A stretch of 64,000 bases of DNA from Paraburkholderia lacunae (lineage in GTDB: Bacteria; Pseudomonadota; Gammaproteobacteria; Burkholderiales; Burkholderiaceae): positions 248,001 to 312,000 of the forward strand of contig NZ_QHKS01000006.1 in the NCBI RefSeq assembly GCF_003353175.1. Reading direction: 5' to 3'. Each line of letters starts with the position of its first letter. Position 1 is the stretch's first letter. The translations under genes were made by a program, and so were the position numbers. Below the pieces are notes generated by a model, which saw nothing but the letters and a program-made list of their open reading frames with translations, made no database searches and was not told the origin of the DNA. Shown piece after piece: positions 34,333-45,226 of this stretch.

Positions 34333-35601
34333 TCAGGCAAACGCACGCGAGAGCTTTGCCAACAGGCCATTCCTTGCAATCCATTCAGCATAGGCGCGAT
34401 AGTCGGGATCGTTCATCAGATGTCTTTCCTCGGTTTTGGCGCGCAGGAAATACAGCAGATTGACCGCGACGAGCGCCGCGCAGTGCGTGAGCGCCGGCCG
34501 CCAGCCCAACGGCTCGATGAACGGCACCGAGACCATCCAGTACGAGAGATTCTTCGCGATGTACGCAGGATGCCTGGTGAACCGGTAAGGCCCGGAGGTG
34601 ATGATGCCTCGATTGGTCAGGTTCGAGAATCGCAGTCCGAACGAGATGGTGGCGAGCGCGTAGCACATCAGCAGGGCAATGATTGCCGTGCCCCAGATCA
34701 CTCTGACAGCCGGCATCGATATCAGCCAGCTGTCCCAGAACATCGAGCCTTCGTAGTGGATGTACTGGTTGGCGATCAGCGACCAGAACGGCTGATAGCA
34801 GATCACCGCGACCAGCCAGCCGAGCACGGTCGGTTCCGCGCTGCGCACGTGGCTGTCCAGAATGCGCAGCGTGCACAGGTAGCCCACCGTGCCGAACATC
34901 AGGTCCATCGTGAAGGACAAGTCGTACATGAACCTGAACGTCGAAAGCGAGAACGGTGCGTTTAGCGCCGTCGCTAGTGAGGCATTGAGATGATCCGCAT
35001 CGGTCGAAAGATAGACGATCATCAGCGGCAGGAAGAACGCCTTCACCAGCCATCCGGCCAGCATTTCACGCACGGGGCGCCAGTTGGCCGGGCGCTGTCC
35101 GCGAAACAGCAGGCGGCCCCACAACATATAGGCATCGTCGAGCTCGCGCTGATGCCTGTCCATCCACGCAAAGTAAAACGGCGCAGCCACGATGAGATAC
35201 GGCGCGAGCGTGCCGATCAGCGACCAGAACGGGTTGTAGAACGCGCCGTGATACTCGGGCAAGAGCCAGTAGAGCAAACCGATGCCTGCATACACGGAGG
35301 CAAGCGCGGCAAGACGCAAACCGACGCGCGCGGTGCTCAGCGGCCGAACGGCGCAGCCGGCCAGTCCGGCGCTTGGGCGCAGATACACGCGTGCAACGAA
35401 CAGTTCGTAGGCGGCGATCGTCGCGATGATCGCGACACAGGCGGCAGTGCTTCGGCCCGCGCCGTCGAGCGCGATGCTGTTGCGCAGTGACCAGAGCGTG
35501 AGCAGGCCGGCGGCGATGCCGAGCAAGCCCACAAAAAACGGCGTGGCCGAACGCGGCCGCCGCTCCTGAAGGTGGGCTGCGGTATCCAGGGTGGAGTTCA
35601 T
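34333..35601 (-). CDS. Polytopic membrane protein with C-terminal isoprenylcysteine-methyltransferase-like domain
   Basis: This 422-residue protein starts at the ATG complementing 35599-35601 behind a GAGGA site. Eight or more hydrophobic segments precede a C-terminal ICMT/PEMT-type domain with the SAM-binding pattern GPYRFTRHPAYIAKNLSYW and, further on, AKTEERHLMNDPDYRAY. Family enzymes are membrane-bound SAM-dependent methyltransferases acting on lipids or small thiols. The long N-terminal membrane region is larger than in minimal ICMT proteins and may define its substrate. It is co-oriented with the lipoprotein gene upstream (91-bp gap), but no functional link is evident. Confidence 0.75.
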   Translation of the reverse strand: MNSTLDTAAHLQERRPRSATPFFVGLLGIAAGLLTLWSLRNSIALDGAGRSTAACVAIIATIAAYELFVARVYLRPSAGLAGCAVRPLSTARVGLRLAALASVYAGIGLLYWLLPEYHGAFYNPFWSLIGTLAPYLIVAAPFYFAWMDRHQRELDDAYMLWGRLLFRGQRPANWRPVREMLAGWLVKAFFLPLMIVYLSTDADHLNASLATALNAPFSLSTFRFMYDLSFTMDLMFGTVGYLCTLRILDSHVRSAEPTVLGWLVAVICYQPFWSLIANQYIHYEGSMFWDSWLISMPAVRVIWGTAIIALLMCYALATISFGLRFSNLTNRGIITSGPYRFTRHPAYIAKNLSYWMVSVPFIEPLGWRPALTHCAALVAVNLLYFLRAKTEERHLMNDPDYRAYAEWIARNGLLAKLSRAFA

Positions 35602-35692
35602 GCCGTCCTCGTATTCATGACATGGAAGGCGGCCGGGCTTTTGATTTATTGAGGTCCGGCCGCTGTGCCGACTACTGCTTCCGACGTCGTGC

Positions 35693-37063
35693 TTATTTGC
35701 CGGCGGTGCCGCCGGGCAATCCGCCGACAAGGTTTGTCACCGGCGCCAGCAGACCCGCGTTCGTCGAACTGCTGCTGCCAGCCGTGCCTGCGCTGCCGGT
35801 CAGTCCGCTGACGAGACCGGTGACGGGTGCCAGCGGCGAAGTCTTGTTGCCCGTGGTGCCGCTGACGGTCGAGGTCAGTCCGCTCACCAGACCGGTTACC
35901 GGCGCGAGCGGCGCGCCTTGGCCTGAGGCGCTGCCCAGCGTCGAGGTCAGCGTGTTGACGAGACCGGTGACTGGGGCCAGCGGGCCGCCCGAGCCGGAGC
36001 CGCCGCCCAGCGATCCGAGATTGCCGATCAACCCGGTCAGCGGCGGGATGGTGACGCCGCCGCCTGTGCCGCCGAGTCCGCCGCCGAGCGGACCCAGCAG
36101 GCTCACGGTCTGTGCGAGCGGGTCGGTGGTCGCGCCGGTGAGCAGTCCGCCGGTGCTTGCGACGGTTTGGCCGGACTGGCTGACGGCGCCGCCAACGTCT
36201 TGGCCGACTGGATTGCTGGTGGCCCCCGACGCTTGCACACCAGCCGAATCGAGTCCACCGCCGAGCGTGCTGATCAGAGTATTGAGCGGCGTGCCCAGAC
36301 CGGTGGCGTTGCCGATGGTCTGTGTCGCGTTCGAGACCGCGAGCGTGATCGGGTTGATGATCGAGCTCAGCTGCGTCTCGACTTTCTGAACCGGGGCACT
36401 GGTGAGCGCCGAGTTCAGTCCGGAGCCGACTGCGACGACGCCGTTGCCCACCCCACCGACGACGCTGCCCAGCGTCGAGGTGACAGGTGCGAGCGGCGCC
36501 AGAGGCCCTGTGCCGAGACTCGACACGACGCCGCCAACCGCGGCAACGGCCGCGCCCGTATTCGAAACGACGCCTGATGTGGAGGTCAGGGTCGGGCCGA
36601 GCGGATTGGCGGAGCTGCCGAGCGTACCCAGGCCTGCGGCCGTGCCGTCGCCTAACGCGTTGACGCCGCTGCCGAGATCGGTGAGAGCGGCGCCGAGATT
36701 GGCCGTCGTTGCGCCGTTGACGCCGGGCATGGAAGTGCCGGTGACCTGGGCGCCTGCATCGGCGACCGACGTGCCCACCGCGGTGATGAGGTTGCTGCTT
36801 TGAGTGACGACGGTGCCGATGGGGGTGGAGGAGGTCCCGGAAGACGTACCGGAGGAAGTCCCTGAGGAGGTCCCCGAAGAAGTCCCGGAGGAACTCCCCG
36901 AGGAGGTCCCCGAAGACCCCCCCGACGAACTCCCCGAAGAAGTCCCGCCCAGTCCACTCCCGCCGACCCCGCGAGGCGTATCGAGGGTTGACCCGCAACC
37001 GTAGAGTGCAAGCAATGCGTACGTCGCAACAGCGATAGCTGTCCGACTGGCGAAGTTCTGCAT
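35693..37063 (-). CDS. Ser/Gly/Thr-rich repeat lipoprotein (often labelled collagen-like)
   Basis: This 456-residue protein starts at the ATG complementing 37061-37063. A short signal ends at lipobox LYGC, so it is lipidated. After the Cys comes a low-complexity stalk of SSGT/SSGS units (about residues 35-65), then a long Gly/Leu/Val/Thr-rich region without charged patches. The C-terminal third has at least five LAPVT modules, four of which continue LAPVTxLV. The sequence is not a Gly-X-Y collagen, despite the label such proteins often get. Likely an outer-membrane or surface-exposed adhesin-like or matrix protein; function unknown. It is divergent from the phospholipase gene. Confidence 0.8.
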   Translation of the reverse strand: MQNFASRTAIAVATYALLALYGCGSTLDTPRGVGGSGLGGTSSGSSSGGSSGTSSGSSSGTSSGTSSGTSSGTSSGTSSTPIGTVVTQSSNLITAVGTSVADAGAQVTGTSMPGVNGATTANLGAALTDLGSGVNALGDGTAAGLGTLGSSANPLGPTLTSTSGVVSNTGAAVAAVGGVVSSLGTGPLAPLAPVTSTLGSVVGGVGNGVVAVGSGLNSALTSAPVQKVETQLSSIINPITLAVSNATQTIGNATGLGTPLNTLISTLGGGLDSAGVQASGATSNPVGQDVGGAVSQSGQTVASTGGLLTGATTDPLAQTVSLLGPLGGGLGGTGGGVTIPPLTGLIGNLGSLGGGSGSGGPLAPVTGLVNTLTSTLGSASGQGAPLAPVTGLVSGLTSTVSGTTGNKTSPLAPVTGLVSGLTGSAGTAGSSSSTNAGLLAPVTNLVGGLPGGTAGK

Positions 37064-37555
37064 GATGTCCCCGAAAAAAATACTGTTGGCGGACCATCGC
37101 AGCAAATTGCAGGCCAAATGCGGAATATCGCTTAATTCGCTTGAAGCAGTGTATTTATATTTGATGAGTCTGGATAACGAGACATTTAAACCTATAAAAA
37201 CGTCATTTCGTCTCGCTTGACGATCCCATGTTCCGCCGGTGCTACGTAACGTCTGCGGCGAACGTAACGTTGGCGCCAACTTACCGACCGCGTCTCGGTT
37301 CGCTGCCGATTAAAACGGCTCGCGTGCAAGCCGACGCCAACAAACACCGGACGAGGGGGGCCGCGTACGCTCATTACATCCCACGCGCGTGCCGATCCCC
37401 ACTATCATCCTTGGCACATTCGCGGGAACCGGAACTCGCGTGGTTTGCGAACCGTGTCCCGGCCATTCGTCTTCAAGACAAGCGCCGCGCTGTTTCGGGA
37501 GTCGCAGTCTGAACAGCGCGTCCCTGGTCGATTCGAACGCCACGAGGAGCATGCA
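37064..37555. other. 492-bp divergent intergenic region with CGTAACGT doublet
   Basis: No gene was seen. CGTAACGT occurs at 37245-37252 (inside GCTACGTAACGTC) and 37263-37270. The region must drive both the lipoprotein and the phosphoesterase. The left part is AT-rich, with a run around 37145-37165 that could carry the lipoprotein promoter. Confidence 0.45.
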
Positions 37556-38956
37556 ATGTCGGCAATCCAGAATATCAAGAAGATGTTTGTGCTGATGCTC
37601 GAGAACCGTTCATACGACAATATCTTCGGCTGGTCGGATCTACGCGGCTGGACGCCGAACGGCGTCGCGACGCAGGCGGACGGCCTGCTCGGCAAGCCGC
37701 CGTTCCAAAGCGTGGACGCCAGTGGACATGCCTATACGATTGCGCAAGGTGCGCCATACCGGCTCGCGTTCGACCCGGGCCATGAGTTCACCGATACGCT
37801 GGTGCAGTCGTGCGGCGGGGCCGACGCCCGGCGCTTGATGGCAAACGCCGTGGCCGACTCCGCCGTGCTGCAGGACGGCATCTACCCGCCACCGGCCGCC
37901 GGCGCCAACGATCTGGGCTTTGCGTGCGACCTCGGCGCGCATGGCTACGACATCGCGACGGGCCTGCGCGCGTTGACTCCCGACCAGCTTCCCGTGCTCA
38001 ACTTCCTTGCGCAGCAGTTCGCGGTCTGCGACCGGTGGTTCTCGTCGATGCCGGGTCCGACATGGCCGAACCGTTTTTTCGCGCTGGCCGGGACGTCGTG
38101 GGGACTCGATCATTCGCCTAGCGACTCTGAGTCGATCGGCTCGACTCTGTTCGACGGCGCGAAGTTCGGCAACGGTGGCGACTCGCTGCTCACCCGCCTC
38201 GCGCCTACGCAATGGCTGGTCGCGCACGGCGACATCCCTCAGTCATGGGCGCTCAAGGGCGTCGACGCCCACGCGTCGAGCTTCGTCACCCATGCGGATT
38301 TTTTCGCGAGCCTGGCGAGCGGCAACGTGGATGCGAGTTTCGTCTTTATCGAGCCGACCTACGATCCAATGGGCAACTTTCGGAATGGCGAATCGATGCA
38401 TCCATGCGGCGACGTCCGCCTCGGCGACGCGCTGGTCGAGCGCGTCTACAACGCCATCAGGACCTCGCCGTATTGGGAGGAAAGCGTGCTGCTCATTCTG
38501 TTCGACGAGCACGGCGGTTTTTTCGATCATGTCGTTGCGCATCCGACGGTCGTGTCCGGCATGCCCGCGCTCGCGCCGGTTGCGCCCACCGCGCTGACGA
38601 AGCGCGGCTTCCGCTTCGATCGCTATGGCTTTCGCGTCCCGGCGGTCGTCGTCTCGCCCTACGTGAAGCAGGCGACGATCGACCATACGTTCTACGACCA
38701 TCTGTCGATGGCGAAGACGCTCGCGAAGATCGTCCAGCACGCCGATGGGCCGCTGCTCGACACGCCGCGTTTCGCGGATGCGGGCGACTTTTCGGCTTTG
38801 TTCACGTTGAATCAGCCGCGCAAGGCGGACGAAATCCACGCGTGTCCGCATGCGTTGCCCGTCGCGCCACCGGCAACAGTCGCCAAAGTGAATAACAGCG
38901 CGGTCGCGTTCAACTCGCTGAATTGGCCGGTCAAATCCATTTATGCCGGCGCGTAG
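37556..38956 (+). CDS. Phosphoesterase-family protein (phospholipase C / acid phosphatase AcpA-like)
   Basis: This 466-residue enzyme begins at ATG 37556 after GAGGA. The phosphoesterase (PF04185-type) motifs are clear: KKMFVLMLENRSYDNIFG at the N-terminus with the metal-binding Glu and Asn; WFSSMPGPTWPNRFF; and FDEHGGFFDHV with the Asp/His metal ligands. Known family members hydrolyse phosphatidylcholine or phosphate monoesters. No Sec or Tat signal is visible at this start, unlike classical non-hemolytic PLC of Burkholderia, so it may stay in the cytoplasm or leave by another route. The C-terminal PLC extension domains are missing. Confidence 0.85.
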   Translation: MSAIQNIKKMFVLMLENRSYDNIFGWSDLRGWTPNGVATQADGLLGKPPFQSVDASGHAYTIAQGAPYRLAFDPGHEFTDTLVQSCGGADARRLMANAVADSAVLQDGIYPPPAAGANDLGFACDLGAHGYDIATGLRALTPDQLPVLNFLAQQFAVCDRWFSSMPGPTWPNRFFALAGTSWGLDHSPSDSESIGSTLFDGAKFGNGGDSLLTRLAPTQWLVAHGDIPQSWALKGVDAHASSFVTHADFFASLASGNVDASFVFIEPTYDPMGNFRNGESMHPCGDVRLGDALVERVYNAIRTSPYWEESVLLILFDEHGGFFDHVVAHPTVVSGMPALAPVAPTALTKRGFRFDRYGFRVPAVVVSPYVKQATIDHTFYDHLSMAKTLAKIVQHADGPLLDTPRFADAGDFSALFTLNQPRKADEIHACPHALPVAPPATVAKVNNSAVAFNSLNWPVKSIYAGA

Positions 38957-41557
<2,601 letters not shown>

Positions 41558-41641
41558 CGGGTTGCGTAAAGGGTTGCGTAAGTGATCGCGTGAATCACTG
41601 CAGCACGCACTGAAGTAAGCAGTGAAGCAAGCGGTAAGCAT

Positions 41642-41669
41642 GACGATGGCGCTCGTGAGCGCCATCGTC
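41642..41669. terminator. Strong hairpin terminator between icd and convergent small gene
   Basis: Perfect 13-bp arms (GACGATGGCGCTC and its complement) enclose a 2-nt loop and are followed by GTTTCTACC on the plus strand. Its position between convergent genes fits a bidirectional terminator. Confidence 0.8.
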
Positions 41670-41706
41670 GTTTCTACCTGCACGTGGGCGGCGGCCATCC
41701 CTGCCG

Positions 41707-41934
41707 TCACACGTGAACGATTTCCCAATCGCCGATTTTCTCCGGAATCTCGAGCGTCGACGTGTCGACTTCGGACAGATGCGGGCAGGTCAAGCCGCGC
41801 GCGAGGTCGTCGGCCGCCTGTTGCGGGCTGGAAAACTCACCGAGTGTTTCGTTGCCGAAGGTTGCCTCCCAACCATCCTGTCCCGGCAAAATGTAGAACG
41901 CTCCCTGGGGCGAGCCAAAGCGAAAGCCTTTCAT
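41707..41934 (-). CDS. Small conserved acidic protein of unknown function
   Basis: This 75-residue cytosolic protein has a GGGAG ribosome site 8 bp before ATG (complement of 41932-41934). The sequence (KGFRFGSPQGAFYILPGQDGWEATFGNETLGEF, with PQQAADDLARG and a single Cys in LTCPHL) looks like a compact single domain with alternating aromatic and glycine residues. I cannot assign a family with confidence. It is convergent with icd and alone in its orientation. Confidence 0.6.
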   Translation of the reverse strand: MKGFRFGSPQGAFYILPGQDGWEATFGNETLGEFSSPQQAADDLARGLTCPHLSEVDTSTLEIPEKIGDWEIVHV

Positions 41935-42289
41935 TTTTAGTCTCCCAATTGCCATAAAAAACCGCGACGACGTGGTGGCTTCCTGCGGGCGGTGGGGACA
42001 AACTCGACAGCGTTTTCGTCCTATCCGTTTCGACCCGACCGCGTGAAGCGCCAACTCATGTAAAAGAGTCTACGTCAGCAGGTCGCGTCGCAAGGGATCG
42101 TTAGATGGTTCATTCGATCGAAAAATATCATTTAAAAACAATGATTTGATTGCTTCGTTCCGCGATGTGCAACGTGGGGCGACATTGCGAAATGGCGAAT
42201 TTGTGCCGTGCACCACGATTTTTTACAGAGCAACGCGTCATGCCGCATCGTGAAATTTTGGGGGTGGCGTGACATAAAGCGCCGCGGAC
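41935..42289. other. 355-bp AT-rich intergenic region
   Basis: No gene was seen. Bases 42110-42150 are strikingly AT-rich for this genome (AAAAATATCATTTAAAAACA), suggesting an H-NS-type silencing or promoter zone. Confidence 0.45.
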
Positions 42290-43129
42290 TCAAGACGAAG
42301 CGGGACCTTGCTCGCCATTTCCTTGAGCGAGAACCTCATCGAGGAACGCCAGCATCACGCTGTTGAATTGATCCGGCCTTTGCAGGGGCGCGAAATGGCT
42401 CACGCCAGGAAGCAGAATGAATTCCGCGCCGGGAATACTCTGGGCGAGATAGTCGGCATGTTCCGGTTTGATGAATTCGTCATGCTCGCTTTGCACGATC
42501 GCAACCGGTACGCGAATTTCGGCCAGCTCGCGCGCGCAATAGTTGGGCTCGGTTTTCATCATCTCGCTGACCGCGCCGACAAACGCATTGAAGTTGTCCG
42601 GCGTGGCGGACAGTTGCGCATAGTCTTTGGCGTGCCTGCTGAAGCACCGGTCGATGACCGGGCTTGGCGTGAATTCCTTTGTGCCGCTGGGGTCCATGTT
42701 GCAGCCGAAGAAAAATACGCCTGCCACCCGCTCGGGGGATTTCATGCCGAGGATCATGCCGACGCAGGCGCCGTCGCTCCAGCCCACGATGGCCGCTCGT
42801 GCAAGCTGCAATGCGTCCATGACGGCGAGAACGTCGGACGCCATCAACTCATACTCGAAGGGTCGTGAATCGCGCGTACTGCGGCCATGGCCGCGGCTGT
42901 CGACGAGCACCACGCGATGCCCCGAGCTGACCAGCGCGGGCACCTGATAACCCCAGTTGCCGCTATGGCCGAGACCGCCATGCAGCAGGATCACGGGCGA
43001 GCCTGTTCCGTATGTCGCGTACCAGATACGCGCACCGTCGTGCTCTACGTGACCCTGGTCGCTAGAGGCAGGCAGAGGCGCGGCGCCATGCGCTTCGAAA
43101 TGCACGAGGTCGTCGTCGTAGGGTTTCAT
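42290..43129 (-). CDS. Alpha/beta hydrolase
   Basis: This protein of about 279 residues starts at the ATG complementing 43127-43129 (an upstream in-frame ATG at 43180 would add 17 residues). It is a canonical alpha/beta hydrolase with oxyanion-hole motif LHGGLGHSGNW, a nucleophile elbow GWSDGA (Ser), an acid Asp in QSEHDEF and the catalytic His in GVSHFAPLQ. No signal peptide, so it is cytosolic. The elbow GWSDGG/A is common in hydrolases acting on lactones, esters or C-C bonds such as 3-oxoadipate enol-lactonase. Substrate unknown; it is divergent from the secreted lipase-like gene at 43312. Confidence 0.88.
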   Translation of the reverse strand: MKPYDDDLVHFEAHGAAPLPASSDQGHVEHDGARIWYATYGTGSPVILLHGGLGHSGNWGYQVPALVSSGHRVVLVDSRGHGRSTRDSRPFEYELMASDVLAVMDALQLARAAIVGWSDGACVGMILGMKSPERVAGVFFFGCNMDPSGTKEFTPSPVIDRCFSRHAKDYAQLSATPDNFNAFVGAVSEMMKTEPNYCARELAEIRVPVAIVQSEHDEFIKPEHADYLAQSIPGAEFILLPGVSHFAPLQRPDQFNSVMLAFLDEVLAQGNGEQGPASS

Positions 43130-43311
43130 GGTGTGGCGGGCTCCGGTTGTCTCGCGATCTGTTGGAGAGTGTAGTGTCATGCGGCCTGAAGCATTCCTGC
43201 GGATTCTAGCTTTGAAGGCGACGCTAGCCCCGCATCACCTCTTTACCTATACTCATCTCACTCTGAAAGGCGCCCCCCAACCGCTGTCACACGAACAACA
43301 CGGAGCCTCAC

Positions 43312-44925
43312 ATGCCGATAGCAATGCGAAACGCGGCCTTGGCATTACTGACCTGCTCCATGTTGAGCGCCACGGTCTGCGTACAAGCCGATGCCAGATG
43401 CAACTCCGCAAATTGCTATCCTCGCGGCCAACTCCTCGATCAACGCGCCACGCTGCGCCTGAGCGCAGCCGCATTCTCGAAACTGCTGGCATCGACCGCC
43501 TCCGGCCAGCAACTCGCTCAAGTCGCCGGCACCCCCGCGTGCAACGTGGAGGTCGTGTATTTCCGCTACCGCACCATCGGCGGAGCAGGGGAGCCCACCA
43601 CCGCCAGCGCCGCCCTCATGATTCCCGGCGGACGTACGGGGTGTAGCGGCCCGCGCCCGCTCATGCTCTACGCGCACGGCACCACCGCCTATCGCAACTA
43701 CAACATCGCCGATGTGACGCAAACCGATCCGGGCAACGGCGACGGTGCGTCGGAGGGCATCAGCGTCGCCGCCATGTACGCGGCCCAGGGCTACATCGTG
43801 GTAGCCAGCAACTATGCGGGCTATGCCGGCTCCGATCTTCCGTACCACCCTTATCTGAACGCCGATCAGCAATCGGCGGATATGCTCGACTCGCTGCGGG
43901 CGGCGCGCATCGTCCTGGGCGAATCAAAACCGGAAAGGCCGGAAAAGTCGGAGCGGTCGGAAAGAAAAACGCGGGAAAACGGCAAGCTCTTTATCACCGG
44001 CTATTCGCAAGGCGGCTTTGTCGCCATGGCGACGCATCGTGCGTTGCAAGCGGCAGGCGTCAGCGTGACCGCGGCCGCGCCGGGATCGGGACCCTACGCG
44101 CTGGCCGCCACCGCCGACGCGCTCGTCGCAGGCGAGGTGAACCTGGGCTCGACGGTGTTTACGACGCTGGTCGTGACGGGCTACCAGCATGCGTACCAGA
44201 ACATCTATCGCAAGCCGGGCGATTTTTACGAAGCCGCCTACGCGCCCGGCATCGAGACCCTGCTGCCCAATGTGAAACCGCTCGATACCCTGTTTGCCAA
44301 AGGTAAGCTGCCCGCGACGCAACTCTTCAGCAGCGTCCCCCCGGCCCCGCAATTCGCTTCCGTGACGCCGCCGACGGCTCCCCCTCTCGTGCCCGCCGCG
44401 CTGACGCCGCTCTTTGCTTCAGGGTTCGGCAGCGCGAACCTCGTGCGCAACGAGTATCGGCTGAGCCTTCTCGAAGACGCATCCGTCAATCCCGACGGCG
44501 CCTTCCCCAGCGCAACGGTTGCGCTCGCGCCGGCTGCCAATCCGACCCATCCGTTGCGCCAGGCATTCAAGCGGAACGATCTGCGAAACTGGCGTCCGCG
44601 TTCGCCGGTTCTGCTCTGCGGAGGCCAGTCGGATCCCACGGTGTTTTTCTTCAACGCGGAGATCGAACAGGCCTACTGGCTGAACGCCAAAGTGCCGGCG
44701 GGGCTCACGTCGGTGCTGGATGTCGACTCCCCGGTCTCCGGGCCCAACGACGCCTACGCACCGATCAAGCAAGGTTTTGCGCTCGCGAAATCGACGCTCG
44801 CCAGTCAGGCGGTGGCGGCAGGCGCCACCGACGGCGGCGCCTCCGCAGTGCTGCAGGCCTACCATGGCGACCTGGTCGCGCCGTTCTGCATGGTCGCTGC
44901 ACGGGCTTTTTTCGCGAACTTCTAG
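43312..44925 (+). CDS. Secreted alpha/beta hydrolase (LIP/feruloyl-esterase-like)
   Basis: This 537-residue exported enzyme has a signal peptide (RNAALALLTCSMLSATVCVQADA) and a hydrolase core with LYAHGTTAY, GYIVVASNYAGY and the nucleophile elbow GYSQGG. A second domain brings LLCGGQSDPTVF (acid region) and a C-terminal YHGDLVAPFC with the likely catalytic His. The sequence resembles secretory lipases and cutinase-like proteins. About 20 residues around 205-223 (PERPEKSERSERK) are a charged low-complexity insert just before the elbow strand, coded by an imperfect short repeat. It should sit in the periplasm or outside the cell. Confidence 0.8.
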   Translation: MPIAMRNAALALLTCSMLSATVCVQADARCNSANCYPRGQLLDQRATLRLSAAAFSKLLASTASGQQLAQVAGTPACNVEVVYFRYRTIGGAGEPTTASAALMIPGGRTGCSGPRPLMLYAHGTTAYRNYNIADVTQTDPGNGDGASEGISVAAMYAAQGYIVVASNYAGYAGSDLPYHPYLNADQQSADMLDSLRAARIVLGESKPERPEKSERSERKTRENGKLFITGYSQGGFVAMATHRALQAAGVSVTAAAPGSGPYALAATADALVAGEVNLGSTVFTTLVVTGYQHAYQNIYRKPGDFYEAAYAPGIETLLPNVKPLDTLFAKGKLPATQLFSSVPPAPQFASVTPPTAPPLVPAALTPLFASGFGSANLVRNEYRLSLLEDASVNPDGAFPSATVALAPAANPTHPLRQAFKRNDLRNWRPRSPVLLCGGQSDPTVFFFNAEIEQAYWLNAKVPAGLTSVLDVDSPVSGPNDAYAPIKQGFALAKSTLASQAVAAGATDGGASAVLQAYHGDLVAPFCMVAARAFFANF

Positions 44926-45226
44926 GCGTGCCGCCCTATCCGAACCGCCTGGCGGAATTTATCGACCGAACAGCGGCAATCGACCGGCATGCGGCGGCGT
45001 TCCGACGCTGACGGGCCGTCGCGGTAGGTTTTTTTCACTGTCACATCGAACCTGCTTTTCAGCTGTTGCTTCCCTATACTTTGAACAATTAAGGCAGCAA
45101 GCCAATCAACTGATCATTGATCGTGCTTTCAGATCGATCGGGAGCGAAGACGCGACGATCTGTTCCTCACGGCGCAGCGGCACCTCGAGTGCGTTGCGTC
45201 GCAGGCGCGCCAATCTGGAGCGAGAC
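44926..45226. promoter_or_regulatory. 301-bp leader of kup with probable promoter
   Basis: A TATACT -10-like hexamer lies at 45075-45080, about 150 bp before the kup start, with a weak CTGCTT-like -35. The remaining leader is long and structured; no riboswitch class was recognised. A GGAGCGAG ribosome site precedes the start. Confidence 0.4.

Noticed and set aside
44720..45226. Long N-terminal extension of Kup
   Set aside because: The open frame runs into the upstream hydrolase gene; Kup similarity and the ribosome site begin at 45227.
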